Source: Molossus alvarezi (taxonomy: Eukaryota; Chordata; Mammalia; Chiroptera; Molossidae). Taken from it: a DNA stretch of 64,000 bases. The stretch lies in the NCBI GenBank assembly GCA_037176705.1, contig CM073886.1, positions 7,522,001-7,586,000 on the forward strand. The letters run 5' to 3'. Below the pieces are notes generated by a model that was not told the DNA's origin, did not search any database, and worked only from the letters and a program-made list of their open reading frames with translations. A program made the translations under genes and the position numbers. Positions 33,768 to 45,009 of the stretch are shown here, piece by piece; the first letter of the stretch is position 1, and each line of letters starts with the position of its first letter.

Positions 33768-33948
33768 TGTGTATGAGAGAGAACAAGAAGAAAGAGAGGG
33801 GGAACGGGAGAGGGAGTTGGAAGGAAGAGGAAGAAGACAGAAATAGTAGTAGATACATACAGACAAAGACATAGATGAAAGAGAGACCTGGAGAGAGAGA
33901 GAGATTTTGAGATTTACTGAGAGAGAGATGATTGACAGAGAGAGAGGA
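33768..33948. repeat. Purine-rich (GA) low-complexity tract
   Basis: About 180 bases are dominated by G and A, with repeated GAGAGAGA and GAAGAAAGAGAGG blocks, next to a short TG-rich run at 33757-33773. Confidence 0.85.
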
Positions 33949-33949
33949 A

Positions 33950-34547
33950 CATTGCTTGCCAAACTCTCAAATATATGTCAAAGTTTAAATGTTCATGGGG
34001 TCAAAAACCCAGGATGTGGACAGTGTTTGCTATGATCAGTGTTTGTGAGTGGGGCTGTCCTGAGCAGAGGCGGGAGCTGAGGTCCTCACAGCCTGAGCAA
34101 GGTGCCCGGCAGGCGGCGTGCAGGGCAGCGCCTGACAGTAGCGCAGCGAGAGCTCTCGGGGTCCACCACAGACCGAGAATTCCTAGGCCACGCCGACCTT
34201 ATGCACTTCTGTGCACATACCGAGGTCAAGGGGAGTTATCTGCAGTTGAGGGCATCTGGGACTCTTGACATCTTCAGGGTTTTCAAGACACGAGACCATT
34301 GGTATGGATTTCCATCGCACCTTTTAAATCCAGTAGCGATGCAGGCCAACGCGCCTTCACTCAGGCGCTCTGGAGTCCACCGTGCGCACAGCCTTCCTGT
34401 TCTGCTCACGTCGGTTTTGCCTGGAATTCCTTTCCCTGCTCTTCTGCCAGGAAACGTTGGGCACATCCTTCCAAACTCTTTCCAGAAAGGCGCTCTCGTG
34501 TGTGAAGAGAGATGGGAGAACTGTTTAAAATGTGAAACAGAATAGAG
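33950..34547. other. Unclassified sequence with retained CpGs
   Basis: This block has clearly more CpG than its surroundings, especially at 34070-34200 and 34330-34420. Overlapping frames at 33975-34268 (97 codons) and 34102-34545 (147 codons) match no family I know and are not offered as genes. It could be a small CpG-rich regulatory patch or the remnant of an LTR or retrocopy. Confidence 0.4.
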
Positions 34548-34569
34548 TCTAAAAAAAGGTATATACAGA

Positions 34570-34825
34570 ATATGAACATAGCAGTCTGAGGAATAGGGTA
34601 GACGCGGAGACGTGGAAGTAGGGCACAGACTGACATCCCTCAGAAGAGGGGATGGGGGGTGGGGGGGTGGGAAGAGATAAACCACAGAACTTATATGCAT
34701 GTATGCATGACCAATGGACATGGACAACAAAGCCAGGGACGAGGCGGGGGTGGGGGGGGAGGGGGGTGCCAATGGGGTAAAAAAGGAGAAACATCTGTAA
34801 CAAAAAAATAAATTAAAAAAGTTTA
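34570..34825 (+). mobile_element. LINE-1 3' end, severely 5'-truncated
   Basis: Only the bat L1 3' UTR and tail are present. It opens with TGAACATAGCAGTCTGAGGA and ends with GGAGAAACATCTGTAACAAA and an A-rich tail. AAAAAAAGGTATATAC (34552) and AAAAAAAGAAGGTAC (34825) hint at the duplication. Confidence 0.85.
34645..34767 (+). other. Two G-quadruplex-capable G tracts in L1 3' UTR
   Basis: At 34648-34671 runs of 4, 6, 7 and 3 G are separated by one or two bases. At 34745-34767 runs of 5, 8 and 6 G follow one another. Polyguanine tracts are a known feature of mammalian L1 3' UTRs. Confidence 0.6.
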
Positions 34826-34837
34826 AAAAAAGAAGGT

Positions 34838-34925
34838 ACAAAAGATGAAGGAAATCAAGAGTTAGTTCTTTGGAAAAATACCTGATTGATAAACTTATAA
34901 CCAGACTCATCAAGAAAAGAAAAGG
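34838..34925 (+). mobile_element. LINE-1 ORF2 fragment
   Basis: 'AAATCAAGAGTTAGTTCTTT' followed by 'AACCAGACTCATCAAGAAA' is L1 ORF2 text from before the RT core. It sits between the L1 3' end and a SINE, and so is out of order. Confidence 0.7.
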
Positions 34926-35060
34926 GAGCCCACTGAGCAGTGGTTAGAGCATTGGCCCATGGACCAAAGGGTCACATGTTTGATTCTGGTCAAGGGCACG
35001 TGCCTGGGTTACAGACTTTCCTGGCTCTGACCGGGGCTGTGGGGAACACACAGAAGGGGA
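34926..35060 (+). mobile_element. Ves-type SINE, 3' end missing
   Basis: The head 'GAGCAGTGGTTAGAGCATTG', 'GTCACATGTTTGATTCTGG' and 'CAAGGGCACGTGCCTGGG' are seen. It ends near GGGGAACACACAG without the pyrimidine block and tail. Confidence 0.82.
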
Positions 35061-35442
35061 CTTGAAGGAATCAGGGACTAGGAGGAGAACTGAGAGAAAC
35101 GCAGTTGGAAGGGATTGGGGAATAGGAAGGTCTGGAAGAGACTGGGGGAGGCATAGGCGTCCACTCGTGGGATTCTACAGAGAAAGAAGGGAAGGAGAGG
35201 AGGAAGAGTTGGATGTGGCTAGAGGTAGCTGGAAGGCAGTAGAGGATGGGGTTGGGAGGGTCAGTTGCACATGCCCGTTTCCTGCAGCCCTCATGGAGAC
35301 CCTAGTACAACACTGAGCACATTTGGTGCGAATGCTGGGTCTCTTGTCCTGTAGTCTGTGGGGTCCTCTCTCAGTCCCGGAGCGGGATTGGGAGGAGTGT
35401 GCAGTGACCCGGCCTCTATCCCTTTGGGAGAAATTCCTTGGT
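35061..35442. other. Unclassified sequence
   Basis: Purine-rich on the plus strand; nothing recognised. Confidence 0.4.
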
Positions 35443-35462
35443 AAGAAAAGATGAGCTGGTAG

Positions 35463-35708
35463 CCCAAGCCAGTTTTTCTCAGTGGTTAGAGCGTCAGCCC
35501 ACAGACCAGAGTCACAGGTTCGAGTCCGGTCAAGGGCATGTACCTCAGTTGTGGTTCAGTCCCTGGCCCTGGTCAGGGCTGTGTGGGAGGCAACCAGTTG
35601 ATGTGGCTCTCTCACGTCAATGTTTCTCTCTCTGTCTCTTTCTCCCTCCCACTCTATCTGAAGATAAACAGAAAAATATCCTTAAGTGAGGATTTAAAAA
35701 AACTAAAT
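35463..35708 (+). mobile_element. Ves-type SINE
   Basis: A forward copy has head GCCAGTTTTTCTCAGTGG, 'AGGTTCGAGTCCGGTCAAG', 'CCTGGCCCTGGTCAGGGC' and the tail ATATCCTTAAGTGAGGATT. ATGAGCTGGTAG repeats at 35451-35462 and 35716-35727, with further similar bases to the left. Confidence 0.94.
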
Positions 35709-36034
35709 AAAAGAAATGAGCTGGTAGACTGGGCCCCTCCCAGGAGATACCTGCTCATCTCTCTGTGGTAGAGGGGGACAGTCTCTACCACATCACTAAG
35801 CTGTGCTATTAAAGGGAATGTGTGATTCTCACTGGGGACAACCCAAGTTGTGAAATGAGATCTTTTCTTGAACTTTCTTTTGCACTTAAGGTCTCATCAG
35901 GTTCTTTGCCTGGGCTCTCTGTCCTGGGCTGGAGATGAAGACCATTTTCTAAGAGTTATGAGCTAGGTTAAAAGAGAAATGTAAGGTGAATTTACCCAGT
36001 GGGGTCATCTTGGAGACAAAGTGTCAAAGATCCT

Positions 36035-36160
36035 GCTGCTGTGTGACCGTGTGTGACTTAAGGTATGCCACTCAATCTCTCTGAGCCCGAGTTTCTGCAT
36101 CACCACAGTAGGGATTAGCTCTCCTTCAGACTGTTGTAATTTGTAAATGTGTTATGGTAC
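36035..36160 (+). repeat. MIR remnant
   Basis: 'GCTGTGTGACCGTGTGTGAC' and 'CTCAATCTCTCTGAGCCCGAG' followed by TTTCTGCATC match the MIR core. Confidence 0.65.
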
Positions 36161-36475
36161 CTTTAGTGTTTATTATTTTGAGTTTAGATTTCAATTGATT
36201 TTTATGTCCGGTGTAAGGTTGGAATTTAACTTATATTTTCTTGAATTAATGAACAATTATACCACAACAGCACCACTTATTGAATAACCCTAGTGCCTTC
36301 ATCAATAAGAAGTTCCATCTCATCATACACTAAATTCTGATCTGCCTGTTCCTGGACACTGAAACTGTGTCGCCAGTTCATTGCCTATGACTAAGCTTGT
36401 GTCATACTGTTTTATTATTGTCATTTCATAATATGTCCTGATATTCAGTCCCTTGTTATTATTATTTATTTACTT
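36161..36475. other. Unclassified, AT-rich sequence
   Basis: No feature recognised with confidence. Confidence 0.4.
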
Positions 36476-36607
36476 ATGTTGTTAATCTCACCTGAGGATC
36501 TTTTCCCATTAATTTTTAGATAGATGGGAGGGAGGGAGAGAGAGAGAAACATTGATGTGAGACACATTGATTGGTTGCCTCCCGCATGACCTTTGGGAAT
36601 TGAATCT
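36476..36607 (-). mobile_element. Ves-type SINE, head missing
   Basis: The reversed tail 'AATCTCACCTGAGGATCTTT', the GA block and 'TTGGTTGCCTCCCGCATGAC' are present. The tRNA-like head is lost where an MLT1A LTR piece begins. Confidence 0.82.
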
Positions 36608-36908
36608 GCAACACAGACTGGAAGTCTGAGATTGGAGTACCGGTCTGGTTGGGTTCTGGTTCTGCTCTTCTTCTGGCTTTCAGAGGGCCACTTTCTTGCT
36701 GTGTCCTCACGTGGTAGAGAAACAATGACCTTTCATCACTTCCTTTTTTAAAAATAAGGGCATTAATTCCATCATGAGGGCCCCACCCTCGTGACATCAC
36801 TGAATCCTAATCATTTCCCAAGACCCCACCTCTAAAGGCATCACATTGAGGATTATGGCTTCAACATATAAACTGGGGAGGAGGGGGGCAAACATTCAGT
36901 CCATAACA
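36608..36908 (-). mobile_element. MLT1A-type LTR
   Basis: Reversed MLT1A motifs are clear: 'TTGCTGTGTCCTCACGTGG', 'CATCATGAGGGCCCCACCCT', 'GGCTTCAACATATAAACT' and the end 'ACATTCAGTCCATAACA' (with small changes). It is a solo, truncated LTR of the MaLR group; no internal retroviral part is seen. Confidence 0.78.
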
Positions 36909-38289
36909 GGGTGAGATGACATCTTAAAATTGTGACTTTTCCTATTTAGAAGAATAGCATGTACTTTACTCAGAATTTCTTTTTCTCTCTTTTTCTGTTT
37001 TCTTTATACAGTTCTTGAACATTTCGGATGAAATGTTTTCCTGAGTAGCATACATTGCAAGTGGTATCTTCATTTTGCTTTCCAGTGAGCTGCTGATCAC
37101 CTTCATGTCAAACAGTGATTCTGCCTGGCACCTTGTTCTTCTCCATCCACCACATTCAGATCACATGACCACTGCAGGAGCCACTGTATAGGACAATACA
37201 ACCCTGTTCCCCAGGAGCATTTCACTCAGCCAGAAGAAAATGTCCTTTGGTGGCAGGCGTGACCTCTCTGAGACTGGCAGCATTATGTAGACATCTGGCC
37301 TGGACTCTTCTAACATCAGGGCCTCAGAAGCAAGGATTAGCTCTGGGAAGGGAATCTGGGAAAAGCCAGTGTTTTATCCCAGGTAAATCACTGTGACCTT
37401 CAGATACAATGGATAAATTTTATTGCATCTGAACAGTCAAACTAGCAGAAAACTCCAACTCAGCAACAGTAGTCAAACACACAAAAGCAACCAGGTGTGG
37501 CATGGAGCACAGAGAGATTTTCCATGGCATACCTACAAAGAGATGGGGTGTAGGAAGGGTTGGTGCCTGCAGCTGTGTGTTCATGTGTCATTAAAATGAC
37601 CAATCAGTTTGGGCAACACAAGGATAAATAAGTAACACAGGCAACGTTGACAGTTGTCTGACTTCAGAGAGCAGATTCTTCATCCTGGGTACTCCTCAGC
37701 TACTGCTACCCACTAAGTCCCTTACACACAACCTCTATTTCTTTCATACCTTTATCCACATACCACCACCTTTTCCTTTCATCCTCGTTCCACCTTCCAC
37801 TCTGTCACACTTCACTCTGCTGACTGGCTGACCATGAGGCTCCCCACTTTCCTGGAGTGGGGGACAGTCCATAGACTAAGAGGAAATGACCTCTCCCTCC
37901 TTTATCTCACTCCTTTCTTATAGCAAATCACCACCATAAAAGCTTTGAGCCATCTTTAACATCAGATTGTTCCATAAATGACACATAACATGAAGATAGG
38001 CTTCATGTCCCGGAATGACAAATCACTGCACTCCCCCTACCCCCATGCAGTGTCCTGTGTGAGCTGAGCAATTCCATCTAAACTCAAGCAGATGGTGCAA
38101 TTTTCTTGTCTTTCCTCATGTACACAGCTCAGCTCTGGGGATGAGGGTGCTGTCATCTTGTCTGGGCTCTTTGCTTCAAGTTGTAATTGTTGAGGTTAGG
38201 GTGACACTTGATAGAACATCTGTAATTAATGTGTCACTTGTCACTCAGGTGGCAGAAAGGGAAGGTACTATGGAGGAACATTTTTATTG
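36909..38289. other. Unclassified sequence
   Basis: No exon or known repeat is recognised. A CCAAT box (ACCAATCAG, 37599-37607) lies about 17 bases before an ATAAATA (37624-37630), which could be a relic LTR promoter, but no LTR borders were found. Confidence 0.4.
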
Positions 38290-38430
38290 AGATGTAAATT
38301 CAATAATCTAAGCATTTTTTGAACACCTACTCTACACAAATTACTGCTTAGAACTGGGGTTACAGAGTTGAGCAAATGATCATTAGCTTAAGGCACATAG
38401 CCTTGGCAGACACAGAAATCGTCAGTGAAG
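38290..38430 (-). repeat. L2 remnant
   Basis: 'TTTTGAACACCTACTCTACA' and 'TAGAACTGGGGTTACAGAGT' fit the reversed L2 end. Confidence 0.6.
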
Positions 38431-38519
38431 GACAATGCAACATGGCAAGTGTGATGAGAAAGTGTTCACACATTGGCAATAGGTTGGAATTAGGCAGAGA
38501 GAACATTCACTAACACCCA

Positions 38520-38980
38520 ACAGAAAAATGCAAAAAGGCGTGAATAGGATCATCCATGTGGCCAATAAATATATATTAATCAAAATGAGATACTGGACAA
38601 CATTAAAAATGAGGGGAAAAGCCTAGAGTTGGTGAGGATGGTGGGAGGAATGTGTAATCTTATGTATCACTGGGGGAAATGTAATCCATCAGAGTCATGT
38701 TAGGACCATAATCATGCCATATTCATACAACTTAAACATACACCTACCATTTGTTTAGATCTGCCCCGATATAAATAAAGTTATGTATTGAGGAAATACA
38801 ATAGAAAACAGCAGGAGTTAGATCTGTGACTATGCACCTGAAAGGATGTTCACTATGTATTATTAATGAGAATAGCAGGTTGCACAGGAACATATATAAT
38901 ATGATTTCATTTTGGCAAAATCTATGACAAAAATGCTGTTTGTGTGTATTTGTATGTTTATAAATGTTTAAATAAGTATG
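38520..38980 (+). mobile_element. Old LINE-1/HAL1-like 3' remnant
   Basis: The text 'CATGTGGCCAATAAATATAT', then 'AAAATGAGATACTGGACAAC' and the late 'TATATAATATGATTTCATTT', resembles the C-terminal and 3' UTR part of old L1 or HAL1. Confidence 0.6.
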
Positions 38981-39429
38981 GATCCAAGTTGGTGGAGTAG
39001 GGGAAAGCTGCAGTCACTTCCACCCCTGACCACATCAGAACTACATTATAGAACAATCAAGCTGGACAACCATCTGAAGACTAGCTGAACAGAAATCTTA
39101 TAACCAAGGATTTACAGGAAAGCCACGCTGAGCCTGGTAGGAGGGGCAGAGAGGTGAAAGGGCTGTCTCCACACCCACATGTGATGGTTGAGAATCTGCA
39201 GTATCTCAGCTGTAGAGCTCCCCCCTGAGGAGCAAGGGGTGGCAATGCCATGCCAAGCTCCTCAGCCTAGAGCATCAGTGTTGGGAAGAGAAGCCCACAT
39301 AACATCTGGCTGTGAAAATCAGCAGGGATTCATTCACTCAGCCCAAGTGAGATAGGAGGCTGCTGGAAACCCAGGTGTCCTCAAGTGACAGCATTCAAAC
39401 TCTTGCTCTCAAGTACTCACCCTGAGCTC

Positions 39430-40110
39430 CAGTGGAGGATAGTGGCTCAGAGGGTACTGAAGGGAAACAGGAAGAGACTGGAGTTGTGTGGCTTTGGGAA
39501 GAGGGCTGGAGGTACAACCAACAGTGTCACTGTGCTGGGTCACCATCCGTGGAGGCCATCTGTCCTTGGTTGAGCACTCATCTCATACGCTTTAGTCTGG
39601 GGAGAGACACTGGGCCTACAGTGGCTACTCCCAGAGGCCCTACCCTACCTAGCTCCCACATAGTTCTGGCCTCTGCCAGTGACTGCCAGCTTGGGTGCAT
39701 GTTGCAATATTTCTTAAAATACTTTTGAGGAATTCTGGCAAAGTTCTGGGGGTGCCAGAGGCACATAGGGAGAAACTGCATTGTTTAGGTGTAGGGCAAG
39801 GGCCATTTTCCTAGAGCCCTCAGCTGACACCACCATTTCTATGTGGGTCTTGGCACCCCTTTCACAACATTAGCCTGGGAGCTGCATTAGCTCTACTCTG
39901 GTGACTCCCTGAGGCCCTGTCCTACTCAGTTCACATACAGCTCTGGGATCTGCCAGCCTGGGCCCATGGTGAAGTCTTTCTTGAAAAACTCTTGAGGAAT
40001 TCCAGGCTAGCTCTGGGTGGGGGCAGGGTGTCAGAGACACATGGAGAGAGGCTCCGTTGTGCAGCTTTAGGGTGAGAGTCATCTTCATGCATGATGAATG
40101 GGCACCAGGT
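39430..40110. repeat. Diverged tandem units in LINE-1 5' region
   Basis: Three related stretches occur at about 39440, 39750 and 40026. Examples are GTGCCAGAGGCACATAGGGA against GTGTCAGAGACACATGGAGA, each preceded by a TTGAGGAATTC motif in the last two. Upstream phrases on 'GAGGCCCTACCCTACC' and 'GAGGCCCTGTCCTACTC' also match. Spacing is about 276-310 bases, which suggests monomer-like promoter units. Confidence 0.65.
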
Positions 40111-42037
40111 TTTGTGCTGAGACCACTCTCCACAAAGCCAAATATTAATCCACTTTAGCTTTATGAGCTTTACTGGCTCAACCCTGATACTCCACCACAT
40201 AACAAAGGTCCACAGGCCCCAAACAGGTGGCAACTGACCTTGGTGTACCCTGAGACATTTGCTGAGTAGAGGCAAGCAATCTACCAGATACAGAGTTGAA
40301 AACAATGGTGATTCAATACTTCAATCAAAAGACAGGGTAGCTGAATTAATGAGAAACAAGACCCATATATATGCTGTCTATAGGAGACCTGCTTCAGATG
40401 GAAAGACACACACATAGACTAAAAGTAAAGGGATAAAAATGGAAATGAAAAAAAAAAAAGCTGTGGTAGCAATACTTATACAAGACAAAGTAGACCTTAA
40501 AAGAAGAGACAAAGAAGGACACTTCATAATGATAAAGGGATCAACCAAATTAGAGGATATAATCTTTGTAAACATGCACCCATCATAGGAGCACCTAAAT
40601 ATATAAAGCTAATGTTAGTAGTCATAAAGGGAGAGATCACCAGTAAAAGTAGGAAACGTTAGCACCCCTTTGACATCAATGGATAGATCTTCCAGACAGA
40701 AAATCAACAAGGAAACAATGGCCTTAGATGACACATTAGATCAGATGGATTTGATTTATATTTTCAGAGCATTTTACCCCAAAGTAGCAGAATATACATT
40801 CTTTCCAAGTGTGTATAGAACATTTTCCAAGATAGACCACATGTTAGACAACAAAATAAGTCTCAATAAATTTAAGAAGATTGAAATCATATTGAATATC
40901 ATCTTTTATCACAATATCAAGAAATTAGAAATGAATTACAAGGAAAAAAACCTGAAACACACACTCAAAAGATAAATACCATGCTACTGAAGAATGAGTG
41001 GGTTAAAAATATGATCAAGGAAAAAATAAAAATATATATTAAGACAAATAAAAATGAAAACAAAACAACTCCAAATCTATGGAACACAGTAAAAACAGTC
41101 TTAAGAGGGATATTCATAGCAATACAGGCCTACCCCACGACAAGAACAACTCAAATAAACAATCTAACTTTATACCTAAAGAAACTAGAAGAAAATAACA
41201 AACATAATCCAAAGTAAATAGAAGAAAGGAAGTAATAAAGATCACAGCAGAAATTAAAAAAATAAATTTTACAAAAATAGTACAAAAAAATCAATAAAAC
41301 CAATAGCCAGTTCTTTGAAAAGATAAACAAGATTAATAACCTTTAACCAGACTAATCAAGAAAAAAGGAGAGAGAACCCAAATAAACAAAATAAACAATG
41401 AAAGAGAAGTGACAACTGACACCCCCAAAATACAAAGGATTATAAAAAAACACTGTGAACAATTACATGCCAATTAATTGGACAATCTGGAACAAATGAA
41501 TAAATTCATAGAAACATACAAATTTCCAAGATTGAATTAAGACGGAACAGAAAAATCTGAATAGACCAATTGCCACCAATGAAATTGAATCACTAAACAA
41601 AAAACTCCCAACAAATGAAAGTCCTAGACTGAATGTCTTCACAGGTGAATTTTACCAAACATTCATAGAAGAATTAATAGCTACTCTTCTCAAACTATTG
41701 TTAAAAATTCAAGTAGAAGGAAGACTCCCAAGCTAATTTTATGAGACCTGCATTATCCTAATTCCAAAACCAGATAAAAAGATTACAAAGAAAATTATAG
41801 GCCAATATTTCTAATGAACATAGATGTAAAGATTCTCAACAAAATGTTAGCAAACTGAATTCAGCAATATCAAAGAAGATTTTCTATCATGATTAAGTGG
41901 AATTTATTCCTGTGATGAAAGTTTGATTCAATATCCACAAATCAATTAGCATAATATATCACAAATAAAATGAAGGATAAAAATGATATGATCATATCAA
42001 TAGATATAGAAAAAGTATTTGACAAAATCCAGCAGTC

Positions 42038-42040
<3 letters not shown>

Positions 42041-42072
<32 letters not shown>
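42041..42072. repeat. A-run of about 32 bases
   Basis: A homopolymer of A within LINE-1 ORF2, not at an element end. It may be a replication-slippage expansion or the leftover tail of a lost insertion. Confidence 0.9.
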
Positions 42073-42075
<3 letters not shown>

Positions 42076-42486
42076 CTTAGCAAAGTGGGAATAAAGGGAA
42101 TATACTTTCATATAATAAAAAACATATTTGACAAACCCAGAGCTAACATCATACTCAAGGGGTAAAAGCTAGAAGCATTTTTCTTAAGGTCAGGAATAAG
42201 ACAGGGATGTTCACTTTCACCACTATTATTCAACTTGGCATTAGAAATCCTAGCCACAGCAACCAGATAAGAAATAAAAGGCATCCACATTGGAATGGAA
42301 GAGTGAGACTGTCATTATTTGCAGATGACATGAAACTATATAGAGAACCCTAAGGATTTTATCAGAAATCACCCAGAACTGATAAATAAATTCAGTAAAT
42401 CAGCAATATACAAAATAAATATTCAGCAATTGGTTTCATAGAAATAATATACCAATAATTAACTATCAGAAATAGAGACCAAGAAG

Positions 42487-42702
42487 CACGGCCAGTGTGG
42501 CTCAGTGGCTGAGCATCCACCCATGCATCAAGAGGTTGTCAGTTCAATTCTCGATCAGGGCACATGACCAGGTTGTGGGCCAAATCCTCGGTAGGGGGCA
42601 TGCTGGAGGTGTCTAGTCAATGTTCTCTCTCATCAATGTTTCTATTTCTCTCTCCCTCTCCCTTCCTCTCTCTCTGTAAAAATTAATAAAGAGAAAAACA
42701 AG
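42487..42702 (+). mobile_element. Ves-type SINE, older subtype, in LINE-1
   Basis: The forward head CACGGCCAGTGTGGCTCAG, 'AGTTCAATTCTCGATCAGG', 'GCACATGACCAGGTTGTGG' and a pyrimidine-rich 3' block are present. AAATAGAGACCAAGAA and AAAGAGAAACTAAGAA flank it. Confidence 0.93.
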
Positions 42703-42879
42703 AAAGAGAAACTAAGAAAACAATTCTATTTATAATTGCATAAAAAACCCCCCAAGAATTCATAAATTTAACCAAGAAGGTAAAAGAACTTTACTAAGAA
42801 AATTATAAGACACTGCAGAAAGAAACAGAAGAAGACACAAACATACATACACTATGCTCATGGATAGGGAGAATTAAAT

Positions 42880-43134
42880 CTATTTATTTATTTATTTTGT
42901 TATTCCTTTTTGTTGAGGATATTTTTTCATTGATTTTTAGATAAAGTGGAAGGGAGAGAGAGAGAGAGAAACATCGATATGAGAGAGACACATGAATTGG
43001 TTGCCTCCCACATGACCCTGACCTGGGTTGGGGATTGAATTTGTAATCCAGGTATGTGCCCTTGACTAGAATTGAACCCAAGACCCTTCTGTCCACAGGC
43101 TGACGCTCTAACCACTGAGCAAAATCATCCAGGG
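42880..43134 (-). mobile_element. Ves-type SINE in LINE-1
   Basis: The reversed copy has an AT-rich tail, 'TTGAGGATATTTTTTCATTG', the GA block, 'ACATCGATATGAGAGAGACA' and the head ending 'AATCATCCAGGG'. GAATTAA on both sides marks the likely duplication. Confidence 0.92.
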
Positions 43135-43670
43135 TGAAAGAATTAATATTATTAAAATGTTCATACTACCCAAAGCAATCTATAGATCCAATACAATTAC
43201 TACCAAATACCAGTGGTGTATTTCACAGAACTAAGACAAACAATCCAAAAATTTATATGAAACCACAAAACACCCTGAATAGTGACCACAATCTTAAGAA
43301 GAACAAAATTGGAGGTATTATGCTACCTGATATTATATTATACTGCAAGACTGTAATAATAAAAACAGCATGGTACTGGCATAAAAACAGACACTTAGAT
43401 CAGTGGAACACAACAGAGAGCCCAGAAATAAATCCACACCTTTATGGCCAATTAATATTTGACAAAACACTTAAATGTAAGATTCAAAACCATAAAGATC
43501 CTAGAAGAAAACATAGGCATTCAACTGTCTGAAATTGCTCTTAGTAATATATATTTTTTGATGTATCTTTTTAGATAAGGGAAACACAAGAAAAATTAAA
43601 CAAGTGGGACTTAATCAAACTACAAAGATTTGCACAGCAAGGAAACCATCAAAAAAAAAAATGAAAGGTC

Positions 43671-43885
43671 TTGCATGGCCAGTTTGGCTCAGTGGTTGAG
43701 TGTCAACCCATGCACCAAGAGGTTGCTGGTTCAATTTCCGGTCAGGGCACATGCCCAAGTTGTTGGCCCGATCCCCAGTGGGGGGCAAGCAGGAGGCATG
43801 TTCTCTCTCATCAGTGTTTCTATCTCCCTCTCCCTTCTTCTCTTTCTAAAATCAATGAAGAAAAATATTAATAAAATAAATAAAT
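43671..43885 (+). mobile_element. Ves-type SINE, older subtype, in LINE-1
   Basis: The forward head ATGGCCAGTTTGGCTCAG, 'CAATTTCCGGTCAGGGCAC' and 'GATCCCCAGTGGGGGGC' are seen. AAAAAAATGAAAGGTC (43655-43670) and AAAAAGATGAAAAGTC (43886-43901) are the duplication. Confidence 0.94.
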
Positions 43886-45009
43886 AAAAAGATGAAAAGT
43901 CAACCTACTGAATGACAGAAGACATTTGCCACTGCTACATCTGATAAGGGGTTAATATCCATAATTTATAAAGGGCTCATACAACTTAACACCAAAAAGC
44001 AAACATCCAGTTAAAAAATAGGCAGAGAACCTATATAGGCATTTTTCCAAAGAGGGAGTACATATGACCAATCAGCATGAGTTAAGATATTCAATGTCAC
44101 TAATCATCAGAGAAATGCAAATTAAAACCACAATGAGGTTATCACCTTAAACCTGTCAGAATAATTATCATCAATAAATCAACAACAAGTGTTGCTGAGT
44201 ATTTTGAGAAAAGGGAACCTTCGTGCATTGTTGGCAAGAATGCAAATTGGTATAGCCATTGTGGAAACAGTATGAAGATTCCTCATAAAATTAAAAATGA
44301 AACTTTTATGACCTAGTGATTCCACTTTTGGATATATATTCAAAGAAACCCAAAACACTAATTTGAAAGATATATGCACCCCTATGTTCATTGTAGTATT
44401 ATTTACATAGCCAAGATATGGAAGCAACCCATGTGCTCACCAATACATGAGAAGATAAAAAAGTTGTGGTACACTTGTAATAGTGTCAACAATAAAAATA
44501 AAGTAGAAAAAACCGTTATAATACATATACACAATGAAATATTACTTGGCCGTTACAAGGAGTGAAATCTTACTATTTGTGAGAGCATAGATGGACCTAG
44601 AGGGTATTAGGCTGAGTAAAATAAGTCAGTCATAGAAAGACAAATACTATATAATTCCTCTTATATGTGAACTTCAAAGAACAAAGTAAACAAAACAAAT
44701 AAAACAGAAACAGATTCACAGATACAGAGAACAAACTGATATTTACCAGAGGGAAGGAAGTTTGGAGGGGCGAGGTGAAAATGGTGAAAAGATTTAGAAG
44801 TACAAATTGGTAGTTAAAAATAGTCACAAAGATATAAAATACAGCATAAGGTATATGGTTAATAATACTGTAATAACTATGTATTGTGCCATGTGGGTAT
44901 TGGAAATATTGGGGATCACTTTATAAAGTACATGAGTGCCTACCCTCTATGCTGTATATTTAAAACTAATATATAATAATATTAAATGTTAAGTGTAATT
45001 GAAAACATT

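Larger units (their letters stand above)
40265..44600 (+). pseudogene. LINE-1 ORF1-ORF2 deletion fusion, broken
   Basis: ORF1 text (CTACCAGATACAGAGTTGAA, like CTATCAGACATAGAGTTAAC in the LINE-1 at 22318) stops at about 40306. It is followed by the endonuclease start (TCAATCAAAAGACAGGGTAG). The same points lie about 780 bases apart in the other element. The endonuclease part (40670-40975) keeps KIDHML, but the SDHN motif reads FYHN. RT and C-terminal text follows with stops and three SINEs. Nucleotides around 42315 still encode FADDM. Confidence 0.8.

Noticed and set aside
34236..34913. 225-codon minus-strand open frame, the longest in the window
   Set aside because: Much of it is the antisense of a LINE-1 3' end with G-rich tracts; the rest has no recognisable domain. 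Length alone is explained by the stop-poor C-rich strand.
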